DNA from: UBA12087 sp964370815
GTDB taxonomy: Bacteria > Chloroflexota > Anaerolineae > Anaerolineales > Villigracilaceae
DNA: 64,000 nucleotides
Direction: 5' to 3'
NCBI GenBank assembly: GCA_964370815.1
Contig: CAYJKQ010000008.1
Location: 1-64,000 of the forward strand
How positions within the stretch are numbered: position 1 is the stretch's first letter; each line of letters opens with the position of its first letter. Shown here one piece after another: positions 26,162 through 35,000 of this stretch. Below the pieces are notes generated by a model that did no database searches, was not told the origin of the DNA, and saw only the letters and a list, made by a program, of their open reading frames with translations. Position numbers and translations under genes: made by a program.

Positions 26162-26827
26162 TTAATCTGTAGTAGCCAGGGCAACTTCGCTTGGAAGAAA
26201 AAAGACTTCTTCCTTGCCGGTTAGTTTTTCGTTTACTTTGGCGGCGATCAGGGTAAGGTGCCCATTGTGGGCAACATAATCCAGGTCATCGGCGGGGACA
26301 GTCAGCACCGGGCAGAGCTTAAAATCAGAGATCCAGTTCTCATACAATAAATTCAAACTGGCAAGATAATCCGCAGGAATGGAGCGTTCATACACACGCC
26401 CCCGGCGGGCGATGCGGGTCATCAGGGTGGGTACCGAAGCGCGCAGGTAGATCACCAGGTCTGGAGGAGGCAAAAAATCCACCAAATTCTGATACAGCTC
26501 ACGGTAGGTCTGGTAATCGCGCGGGTGGATATTTCCCTGCAAATAGAGGTTATGTGCGAAAATCTCTGCATCCTCGTACACGCTGCGATCTTGAATGACA
26601 GAGTTGGAATGCAGAGCGAGAGCATGATGGGAGCGCAGGCGGTGAGTGAGGAAAAATATTTGGGAGTGAAAAGCCCAAGTGCGCATGTCATTATAGAAAT
26701 CGGTCAGGTAGGGGTTATCGGTAACCGGCTCGTAGAAAGGTGTGCAATCCAGGGTCACACATAACCTTTCGACCAGGGTGGATTTTCCAACTCCAATGTT
26801 TCCTGCCACAACAACGTATTTTTTCAT
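26162..26827 (-). CDS. Deoxynucleoside kinase
   Basis: 221 aa, second member of the dCK/dGK/dAK family in this window. The P-loop is VAGNIGVGKSTL; the substrate-site pair is VIQDRSVYEDA; the lid region is TRIARRGRVYERS. The chain is otherwise collinear with the first kinase at 23,693. The pair is unlikely to be a recent duplicate because the sequences differ widely. The DsbA-like gene lies 2 bp upstream of its ATG on the same strand. Confidence 0.9.
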   Translation of the reverse strand: MKKYVVVAGNIGVGKSTLVERLCVTLDCTPFYEPVTDNPYLTDFYNDMRTWAFHSQIFFLTHRLRSHHALALHSNSVIQDRSVYEDAEIFAHNLYLQGNIHPRDYQTYRELYQNLVDFLPPPDLVIYLRASVPTLMTRIARRGRVYERSIPADYLASLNLLYENWISDFKLCPVLTVPADDLDYVAHNGHLTLIAAKVNEKLTGKEEVFFLPSEVALATTD

Positions 26828-26829
26828 TC

Positions 26830-27636
26830 TTAGGGTATTTCCCCCGCCAGTTCCTGGTCTATTAACTTTTTAAAAGTTTCATAAGGTTGAGCGCCGACCA
26901 CGTAGAGCCCGTTTATGAAAAAAGTGGGTGTGCTTTGTACTCCCAAGTCAACAGCATAGCTGATATCTGCTGATACCTCTTCTGCATAGCGATCACTTTC
27001 CAGGCAGACGGTGAAGGAGGACATATCCAGTTCTAATTCGAGGGCATAGTTCAAGTAGGCTTCTTTTCCCAGATCGTATTCATAACTGAAGAGCTTGTCG
27101 TGAAATTGCCAATATGCATCCTGTTCTCCCGCACAGTTGGCTGCATTTGCAGCCGGGGCTGCTTGAGGGTGGATGCTGTTGAGAGGAAAATCACGGTAAA
27201 CAATGCGCACCTGGGTGGGATATTCATCCAACAATCTCTGGAACACCTCGGATTCCCACTTCTGACAATAAGGGCACTGGTAGTCGCTAAATTCGATAAT
27301 GGTAATGGGAGCATCTACCGGGCCGATGCTGGGGTTGCCTCCCTCTTCAATGGGATAGCGCGTGACCTGCTGCTGTTCTGCCTCCGGGGTGTTTGCGGCA
27401 ACCGGGGTGCTGCCTCCCCAGATCAGGAAGCCGCTGACCAATCCCAGCACGAATACACTTACCAGTAAAACGCTGTAGATCAAAGGGCGCTGAAATCCGG
27501 AAGATTGTACGCTGGTCTGCCCGGAAATTTGCCCAGGTAATTCATCGGGTATCCATGTTGTGGTAGATTCTGCCAACTCCTTCACAGGAGGATCAGGTTT
27601 GACCATTCGAGGGGTTCTGTTGAATCTACTTTTCAT
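26830..27636 (-). CDS. DsbA-like thioredoxin-fold oxidoreductase
   Basis: 268 aa. A cytoplasmic tail is followed by one membrane segment (LIYSVLLVSVFVLGLVSG) and an extracytoplasmic thioredoxin fold of the DsbA/Thioredoxin_4 group. The active site is CPYC (DYQCPYCQKW), and cis-Pro is in VQSTPTFFINGL. It would introduce or isomerise disulfides in exported proteins. A further Cys pair (NCAGEQ, TVCLES) could form a structural disulfide. No DsbB or VKOR gene is adjacent. It directly precedes the deoxynucleoside kinase gene. Confidence 0.9.
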   Translation of the reverse strand: MKSRFNRTPRMVKPDPPVKELAESTTTWIPDELPGQISGQTSVQSSGFQRPLIYSVLLVSVFVLGLVSGFLIWGGSTPVAANTPEAEQQQVTRYPIEEGGNPSIGPVDAPITIIEFSDYQCPYCQKWESEVFQRLLDEYPTQVRIVYRDFPLNSIHPQAAPAANAANCAGEQDAYWQFHDKLFSYEYDLGKEAYLNYALELELDMSSFTVCLESDRYAEEVSADISYAVDLGVQSTPTFFINGLYVVGAQPYETFKKLIDQELAGEIP

Positions 27637-27738
27637 ATCAAGATTATATCACCCAGATTGTTGACCGCATCCTTAAAGTTTTAAGGTTGATGGGAATTTT
27701 GAGCAGAAAAAAGGAAACGTATCGAAAAAAGATGGATA

Positions 27739-28755
27739 TCATTTTATCTTCCGCTTGACTTTCAGGATGGCGATCTTGGTGGGGTGATTGAAGGGAGCCG
27801 GGTTGAGCGGATACGTGTTGAGAGAAATGTCAACCTGAGGTTTCGAAGGGTAGCCACAAAAATCATCCGGCACTTGCAGGAGTTCTTCAATGTGCAGGTA
27901 TCCATCTGCGCACAATTCTTCCAGGCTGGAAAGGTATTCTTTGCCGCTAACAAACAAGGCATTGTTGATGGCAACCAACCAACCTCCATCCCGCACCAGG
28001 GGCCGTAACTTGTTGATTAGGCGCTGGCTGTTCTTCTCCAGATCGACCGCACCTTTTTTCCCGGCAGCAAAGAAAGGCGGGTCGAGAAAAACACAGTCAA
28101 ACAACTCCCCATGGCGATTTAAACGGCTGGTCAGCGCCCAGAAATCACCCACCAGATAATCCGCTTTTTGGATCGGGAATCCGTTCAGAGTACAGGAGGT
28201 CCTGGCAATATTGAGATAAGTCCGGTTGCGATCCAACTGCACAACCCTGTGGGCACCGCCAGCCCATGCGGCTATACCCAGACTGCCGGTATAAGCGAAG
28301 GTGTTTAAGACGGTTTTGCCCTTCAAATTCTGAAGAGCCCACTGACGCAAATTACGCGTGTCCAGGTACAGGCCGGCATCCTGCTGCATGAGCAGGTCGA
28401 GCGCATACCAGATGCCAAGCTCCCTAACCCGGTCGGATAGGGTGTTTCCCTGCAGCAAAGTACCGCATTTTTTATCCAGCGAATCTTCATGGCGGGTTTT
28501 CAGAATGATGGACTGCAACCAGGGCAAGCGAAGGCTGTAGTATTCCCGGGTGGTGTGTACGGCTGAGTCCAACAAGGACGGAGGATCGGAGAGATTTTGG
28601 ATGACCAGGCTGGCTGCATACAGGTCAACTGACAGACCGGGTAAACCTTCTGTGAAGCCATTGAACAGCCGGAAAGCAGCCAGGTGATGCTCATCAAACA
28701 ACCCGATCCGGTTAACAAGGGCATTTTCCAACAGGATTTGTACAGATTGATCCAA
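27739..28755 (-). CDS. RlmI/RlmK-like class I rRNA methyltransferase
   Basis: 338 aa. The Rossmann methyltransferase core shows FAYTGSLGIAAWAGGAHRVVQLD (split by the GTG of motif I) and the catalytic DCVFLDPPFF. The fold resembles RlmI-type (cytosine-C5) 23S methyltransferases, but the family's N-terminal PUA domain is not evident; the protein starts directly with a beta-rich region (GLPGLSVDLYAASLVIQNL). Target base is uncertain. It is the distal gene after a small membrane-protein gene of unknown role. Confidence 0.8.
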   Translation of the reverse strand: MDQSVQILLENALVNRIGLFDEHHLAAFRLFNGFTEGLPGLSVDLYAASLVIQNLSDPPSLLDSAVHTTREYYSLRLPWLQSIILKTRHEDSLDKKCGTLLQGNTLSDRVRELGIWYALDLLMQQDAGLYLDTRNLRQWALQNLKGKTVLNTFAYTGSLGIAAWAGGAHRVVQLDRNRTYLNIARTSCTLNGFPIQKADYLVGDFWALTSRLNRHGELFDCVFLDPPFFAAGKKGAVDLEKNSQRLINKLRPLVRDGGWLVAINNALFVSGKEYLSSLEELCADGYLHIEELLQVPDDFCGYPSKPQVDISLNTYPLNPAPFNHPTKIAILKVKRKIK

Positions 28756-28800
28756 TCCAATATTCCTTATTATGAGAGACCCTGGTGGTCATTAAGACTT

Positions 28801-29376
28801 TCAGGGTCTCTTTTCAGTGGGTCTTTTTCTAATGGAAACCACCATCCAGCCAATCAGTCCTACCAGTACCAGCAGCATGCTGCCAGCGACGCAGACCCAT
28901 TTAATGAAGTTGACTATGATCGTAAAAAACGCCAGCCAGGAAATCTGCTGCGGATAGGTGGACAAGAGGGCGGCTATGCCCAGGTTTTCGAGTACATCAA
29001 ACAACAGGGCGGCGAAGGGCAGCAGGTTAAGTTTTTGCAAACTGCTTTCCAGAGGAAAAATCCGCCGGAAAAGAAAGGTGATGGTCAATCCGAGGAATAT
29101 GGCATAGATGATGGGGTAGGCAATGTCAGCGGTAAGGGCAAAGATCCTGTAAATGCTGCGTCCCTGGATCCCGTAGGCTTCGACTATGCTAAAAAGGGTT
29201 GCGGGAGATGATCCAAAGGTCAGATCAATGGAGCCAATATCGGGAGAGCTGCCTCCCAGCCATGTCTGCCCGAAAGGCATGATCACCAGGCTGAAGAGCA
29301 GGAACAATGCCATAAAGACCAGTATCAACCAGCCTTTGGTGTTTTCTTCGAGCCAGTTGTTGAGTGATGGCGGCAT
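28801..29376 (-). CDS. Multi-pass membrane protein, unknown function
   Basis: 191 aa with four to five hydrophobic segments: near residues 15-35, 78-100, 113-135 and 140-175. Between the first two segments is an extracytoplasmic stretch of about 40 residues (GGSSPDIGSIDLTFG). The C-terminal tail is basic (RKRPTEKRP). Family not recognised. It lies between the TMADH-like gene and the methyltransferase gene on the same strand. Confidence 0.65.
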   Translation of the reverse strand: MPPSLNNWLEENTKGWLILVFMALFLLFSLVIMPFGQTWLGGSSPDIGSIDLTFGSSPATLFSIVEAYGIQGRSIYRIFALTADIAYPIIYAIFLGLTITFLFRRIFPLESSLQKLNLLPFAALLFDVLENLGIAALLSTYPQQISWLAFFTIIVNFIKWVCVAGSMLLVLVGLIGWMVVSIRKRPTEKRP

Positions 29377-29501
29377 ACTTAATTCTCCTATTCCGAATAG
29401 TTGAGCTGATAATAATCTCTTGAGATTTGATCAATAATAATTTCTGGTTCTTGTAATACACCTTCCCGCATAGAACTAGCGGGACTTTCGAGACGGCTGA
29501 A

Positions 29502-31559
29502 TTAACCCAGCCCCCTGAGATCGATGCGTTCAACTTTGAAGGGTGTACCAGACACGGTGGGTTCGTCAAACTCACGCGCCGCCAGGTGACCGGAATAGAC
29601 CGCCTGGGCGATTATGTGAGGCGCCTCGGCATCCCCGATGCGGCGCAAGGTGTGCAGAATACCGCTCTCTTGATGGGGTTTGAGTTCATGATACAGGTCA
29701 TCCTGGGGCAGCCGGTCGGTGACCAGCACAACAGCCTGGCAGGGCTGTGATGAGACTTGACCCGTTAGAACCTGTTTGAGCTGGCAACCACCCACCTGGA
29801 TCTCAGCCAGGCGGTGATGCAGTACGATCTTCACACCCAGGTTCAACAGGCGTGTTTCGATGCGCTCCTGCTCGAGCGTGAAGTTTGTCCAGGCTGAGGG
29901 CAGGCGGGCTGGAGTGACCAGGGTGACCTGGCAGTCGTGGCTGACCAGCAATTCTGCCAGCACGCCACCCATGTAGTAATGATCGTCATCGTATATGAGC
30001 ACCTGCCCCTCGGGAAGGTGACCTGTCAGCAAGTCGTCAGGACTGAATACGCTGGGTAGATCATGCCCGGATATGGGTTGCCAACCGGACCGGCTGATAC
30101 CATCCCGGCGCCAGGTAGCTCCTGTGGCGATGAAAACATGTTTAAAACCAGCTTCGAGCACATCTGAAGAGTGGATGGGACTGGAAGGGTAGCTGGTAAT
30201 GTTGGGTAGTTTGGCGATCTGGGTCAGGCGCCAGTCCATGACGCGCCGCCATTCGCTCAACCCGGGCAGTTCGGATTCCAGCCTGACACGTCCACCCAGT
30301 TCACGCTGGGCTTCCAGCAGGGTCACACGAGCTCCGCGCTGCCCGAGGGCACGTGCACATTCCAGCCCAGCCGGACCAGCCCCGATGACTGCCACTTCCA
30401 GATCCGTCTTTCTTAATGCCGGGATGTTTTCCGGGTGCCAGCCGCGCCGCCACTCCTCACCCATGCTCGGGTTCTGGGTGCAGCGAATCGGTACGAACTG
30501 AGTGTCGCCGGTGACGCAGATGTTGCAACCTATACATTCACGGATATCCTCCAGGCGCCCTTGCCGGATCTTCTCCGGCAGGAAGGGGTCAGCAATGGAG
30601 GGTCGTGCTGCGCCGATCAGGTCCAGTACCCCACGCTGCACAGCCGACAGCATTGATTCGGGTGAGGTATAGCGACCGACGCCTACCACGGGTTTGCTGG
30701 TCAGTCTTTTTACAAAAGAGGTATAACGCTCCTGGTAGCCTTCCTTGTCAAAGCGGGAAGTGGCTGAATCGTTGCTCCAGGCGCTGATATTGACATCCCA
30801 CAGGTCCGGCAGCTCAGCCAGGAGAACCAGGATCTCATGACCCTCGTTCCCACTGGTCAGACCATCGGCTCCAAGCAGTTCGTCCACTGACAGGCGCACT
30901 GCCACGGCGCAGGTGTCTCCTACGGCTTCTTTGGTGTCTTCGATCAGCTCGCGCAGGAAGCGTGTCCGGTTCTGCAGGCTGCCACCGTATTCATCCGTGC
31001 GATCGTTATAGCGTGGCAAAAGGAAATGCATGGCCAGGGAGAGGTTGTGAGCAGCGTAGCAATAGATGATGTCAAAACCAGCCTGCCTGGCGTTGAGAGC
31101 CGCCTGGCGGTGCCAGGAGCGGATATTGCGGATATCTTCCCTGTCCAGTTGACGGGCTTGTCCCGGCTGGATGCCGACCCCCATGCTGCGGGTCGCCAGA
31201 GAAGGAGTGCGGGCATACAAGTTGTTGGCGTGCATGCCACTGTAAACCAGCTCTATTCCTGCCAGGGCACCGTGACTGTGGACAGCCTCGGTCATGAGTT
31301 GCAGGGCAGGGATGTCAGCTTCGTTCCACAGGCGACCTTCCAGGTTGGGAGACAGGTCGCTGGTGTGATGGATCTCGACTTCTTCGGTGCAGACCACACC
31401 CCAGCCGCCTTCGGCTTTCATGGCGCGCATGGCTGCCAGGGATTGCGGCATGCGATACCCCATACCGTTGCAGTGCGGCACCTGGTAAAAACGATTGGGT
31501 GCGGTAACCGGACCGATCTGCACGGGTTCAAACAGGATATCGAAAGGGGAGGTTGGCAT
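29502..31559 (-). CDS. Trimethylamine-dehydrogenase-family flavoprotein
   Basis: About 685 aa. An old-yellow-enzyme TIM barrel is followed by a 4Fe-4S site and a C-terminal NAD(P)H-binding-like domain, as in TMADH, DMADH and histamine dehydrogenase. From the ATG at 31,559, QVPHC places Cys30, the residue that carries covalent FMN in TMADH. The cluster motif CIGCNIC plus RCTQN is conserved, as are the TMADH Trp264, Tyr169/His172 and Trp355 equivalents (SAWSND, YCYAAH, RRGWHPE). The equivalent of substrate-site Tyr60 is Glu (TEEVEI), so the amine or enone substrate is likely different. A TTG 12 bp upstream is an alternative start. No ETF genes are adjacent. Confidence 0.85.
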   Translation of the reverse strand: MPTSPFDILFEPVQIGPVTAPNRFYQVPHCNGMGYRMPQSLAAMRAMKAEGGWGVVCTEEVEIHHTSDLSPNLEGRLWNEADIPALQLMTEAVHSHGALAGIELVYSGMHANNLYARTPSLATRSMGVGIQPGQARQLDREDIRNIRSWHRQAALNARQAGFDIIYCYAAHNLSLAMHFLLPRYNDRTDEYGGSLQNRTRFLRELIEDTKEAVGDTCAVAVRLSVDELLGADGLTSGNEGHEILVLLAELPDLWDVNISAWSNDSATSRFDKEGYQERYTSFVKRLTSKPVVGVGRYTSPESMLSAVQRGVLDLIGAARPSIADPFLPEKIRQGRLEDIRECIGCNICVTGDTQFVPIRCTQNPSMGEEWRRGWHPENIPALRKTDLEVAVIGAGPAGLECARALGQRGARVTLLEAQRELGGRVRLESELPGLSEWRRVMDWRLTQIAKLPNITSYPSSPIHSSDVLEAGFKHVFIATGATWRRDGISRSGWQPISGHDLPSVFSPDDLLTGHLPEGQVLIYDDDHYYMGGVLAELLVSHDCQVTLVTPARLPSAWTNFTLEQERIETRLLNLGVKIVLHHRLAEIQVGGCQLKQVLTGQVSSQPCQAVVLVTDRLPQDDLYHELKPHQESGILHTLRRIGDAEAPHIIAQAVYSGHLAAREFDEPTVSGTPFKVERIDLRGLG

Positions 31560-32085
31560 TAATTGGCTCAAATTTTGGTGAAATTAGCTCAAGGATACCA
31601 TATCTGAAGTGAGACACAAAAGTTTTTACTTTTAGGGTCTATTTGGAGGAACGAAGAGGAACGAATAAGGGTCTGGGATGGGTGGATAATGGTTGTGGAG
31701 GGATAGGTAAAGTGGCTTCATATAACGAATTATAGAACATAATTTCTGTTAATACAAGAGGAAATTTTGAAGCAGGAGATTATCATTGATTTTATTGGCT
31801 GATCGAGGGGTTCGGTTAAAGCACAAGGCAGCGTTCCCGAAGGTCTCCCGAGAAAAAGTATTCGCTCAGAAGGTGGTTACCCTACTTTGCCTGCTTACCA
31901 GCACTCCATACCTATAAGGCAAGTATCAGCACAGCCAACGGCAGGGAAATCCTATTCCCGGTTGAGCCGGGAGGGGCGTATCAAGCCGCAGGGCTTGATA
32001 CGCCCGACAAGTACGCACAACAGTGCCACTGGTGGTGGCACTGCCAGAGATCAATCCTTTTTTTGATTCGTGATCGTTATTGTCT
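31560..32085. other. Intergenic region with three hairpins and an unidentified structured segment
   Basis: About 525 bp upstream of the TMADH-like gene and downstream of the S8 protease. Hairpins: a 14-bp perfect stem at 31,974-32,005, a 9-bp stem at 32,021-32,043 and CCCGG/CCGGG at 31,956-31,970. The 14-bp stem could act as a bidirectional terminator after the protease. Between 31,800 and 31,960 the sequence is GC-rich with many self-complementary segments but no long ORF; I compared it mentally with common riboswitches, 6S, SRP and RNase P RNA without a match. Confidence 0.45.
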
Positions 32086-35000
32086 CTATGGCACGTAATA
32101 CTCGATGATGAGTTGTGGCCGGACTGATACACTCGCATTACCGCTATAAAGACGCAGATTATTGGCGACCGCATTGTTGTTATCATCCAGTTTGAAACGC
32201 AGGCGGATTTGCGTTAGACCTCTGTTGGCTGTCAGTTTGTTGATGTAGGCCATGCCGCTGGGTAGATCAATGTTGTACCAGTTGCTGACCGGAGCTGGTT
32301 TGAATGGACCATAGGTCTTGCTGGCTACAGTCTGGAAATCGGCAGCTTGCAGGGTGGAAGTTCCAAATGTGCCATTCTTTATATCCACCATGAAACCCTG
32401 GAATGTGGTGACAGGGTTACCACCACCGCCGATACCCTGTTTTTTGATTTTTAGCGTAATCTTGGTGATGACTGCATTATCTGGCAAACCTTTGGTGATG
32501 AAGGACAGGATGGAGAGATATTGTTTATTAGCCTTATCGTCGCCCACGAAAAGAGTTGTAGCAGCAGCATTCTGAGTTCCACCATTGTTACTGGTCTCAG
32601 CTGATTCGAGAATCCATCCATCTTGCACGCCAACCGAATGGGAGGTGAGAGTCTTCTTTATAGTGTAGGCTTGACCTTTGGTAAATGGCAGACCTGAAAT
32701 AGGATTCCCCGCCAAGTCAGTTATTATGGCACTGTTGGGGATGTCCAACCGTAAGGTACCACTTCCCGTGCCGGTATTGACAGTAACGGTGCGGGTTTTG
32801 CCTGTACCAATAACACTGGAAATTATTGCACCACTGATCGTGCCTGTTCTGTTCAGGCTAAAGTCGGTTATACCCACTCCATTCACGGTTTCGGAAAAGG
32901 TTACCGTGAAGTCCACAGACGACTTGGAGATCGGGTTGGGATCTGCACGCAGGATCGATACGACTCTTGGTGCGGTCTTATCAATAGTATAGGTCTCCCC
33001 GTTTGTGTATGGCAAGCCTGACAAGGGATTCCCAGCCAGGTCGATTATCGTAGCACTGTTGGGGATGTTCAACCGTAAGGAACCACTTCCCGTGCCGGTG
33101 TTGACAGTCACAGTTCGAGTCATCCCCGCACCACTCACACCTGTGACAGAAGCACCGCTGAGCGTACCTGTTTGGGTCAGACTGAAGTCACCTGCAGATA
33201 CACCCGTAACAGCTTCAGAAAATGCTACGGTGAAGTCCACGCTGGCTGCGCTGGTGGGATCAGGATCAGCACGAAGGCTGGAATCAACCGTTGGCGATAT
33301 TAAGTCACAGGTGTTGTCAATTGTGATGCCATTGCTATTCCCTGCAACGCTCCAGGACCCGACTCCATTTTTGGCTTTGACAGTAAAGTAGTAGTCAAGT
33401 CCATCGGTTAAATTCAGCCCGGTGCGGGTCACCTGGGTGGCTGTCCCGGTGGAGGTCCAATTGATCACGTCCACATCTCCGGGGAAGGTGCCAATGCCAT
33501 ACTGGTAGCCTGCAATACCCGATTCAGGATCACTCGCGGACCACCGGGCATGCAAGGTAGTTGTACTAATGGTGCAGGTTCCATCATCTGTCACAACCGG
33601 AGTGCTGGGTGCGGAGTAATCGTTGGGTGTGGCACTCGCTTCGTTTGAGAAGGCGACTTCACGCAGGTCCGTATCCACGACGGTATATTTGTAGTAATAC
33701 TTGGTGCCATTCGAAACAGTTGTGTCTAAATAGGATGTACCAGTGACCAGGGTGGTGTTGATCGGAGTACCTGTGGTCGGCACTGTGTTTGTAAGACTGC
33801 GATAGATATTGTAGCCAATTGTATTGTTCAACTGACTGGCAAACCAGTTGAGGTCCACGCGACCATACCCTGCTGTAGCATTCAACGACAATGACTCCGA
33901 GCCGGCTGTCTGGATAGTGAACTGGAAACGCTCATCCGTCGGGATCTCCGTTCCTTCCAGGTCCCTGGCGCTGGTGACGCGGATGGTGTTGATGCCATCC
34001 CCGGTGGAGATGGTGACCGGGTAGGTCCCAACCCAGGTAGTGGAATCTGACCATGAGCCGCTGGCCTGGTGTTGATTATAGGGCAATGCGACCCCAAAGG
34101 TTAGCATTGGTTGCACGTTTTGGTCCATTGGGCGGCTGAAAACCAAGGAAAAAGTAACTGTCTCTGCACTGACGATGCCGCTGGGATTGACAGCAAGGGT
34201 GTGAAGGATGGGAGGCGCGGTAGGGTTTGGTGCAATTAGGAAGGGTGTGTAATCAATGCGACCTAAATTAAAATTGTCGTTATAATCATATATTCGTTGG
34301 GCGATAGTTGCAGTATCTACAGTTCCCCACCAGTTGTTGGTCGCGTCAAAATTAAAATTGGATGCGGAACTAGTCCCAGCATCATAGGAACCAAGATTTC
34401 CATAAACGCTGTTGTTCTGGAATTGACATTCCCCTCCTATGGTTACAGAAAAATTTGCTATACTCTTTATTATTACATTTTTTTCAAATTGCGCATCAAT
34501 GCAGGCAACGGCTCCGGCGATAATATTATTTTTTACAATAGCTTCCGGTATGTTTTCGACCTTCAGGTGCGCTCTCGATGGTGCGAACCACGAGTAGTTT
34601 TCATAAAACTTATTATTGGTAATTTGCAGAACTTCGTTACGATCCGAATTATCTCTATATGCATGAACTACTAAAGATTCATTGTAACGAAAAATGTTGT
34701 TATTAATTAAAGGAGCTGAATTAAGTATATAAATACCATTCCCATACTCCACAATTGCATTCTGCAGAATGGAGCCTGATAAATAATTCCCTGAAGTATC
34801 AACCACAGCATTAACAGAATCATCAAAGCAGATACCAACATTCCAAAGATTACAACCACCCCAGTCTCCATTTGTCTTCTGCAACTGGTTAGATGTAAAA
34901 AGGATTGGTAGGTTGGAGGTACCCATTGCGATCAAAGTTCCATCCACTTGCAAATACACGTCTTCATCAAATGCTAAAGTTGTACCAGGTTGGATTGTAA

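Noticed and set aside
28684..29211. Plus-strand frame of 175 residues
   Set aside because: It is a shadow of the minus-strand membrane-protein gene; low-complexity polar sequence without a start site.
31790..31960. 6S RNA, SRP RNA, tmRNA, RNase P RNA or B12 riboswitch
   Set aside because: None of the diagnostic core motifs of these families was found in either strand.
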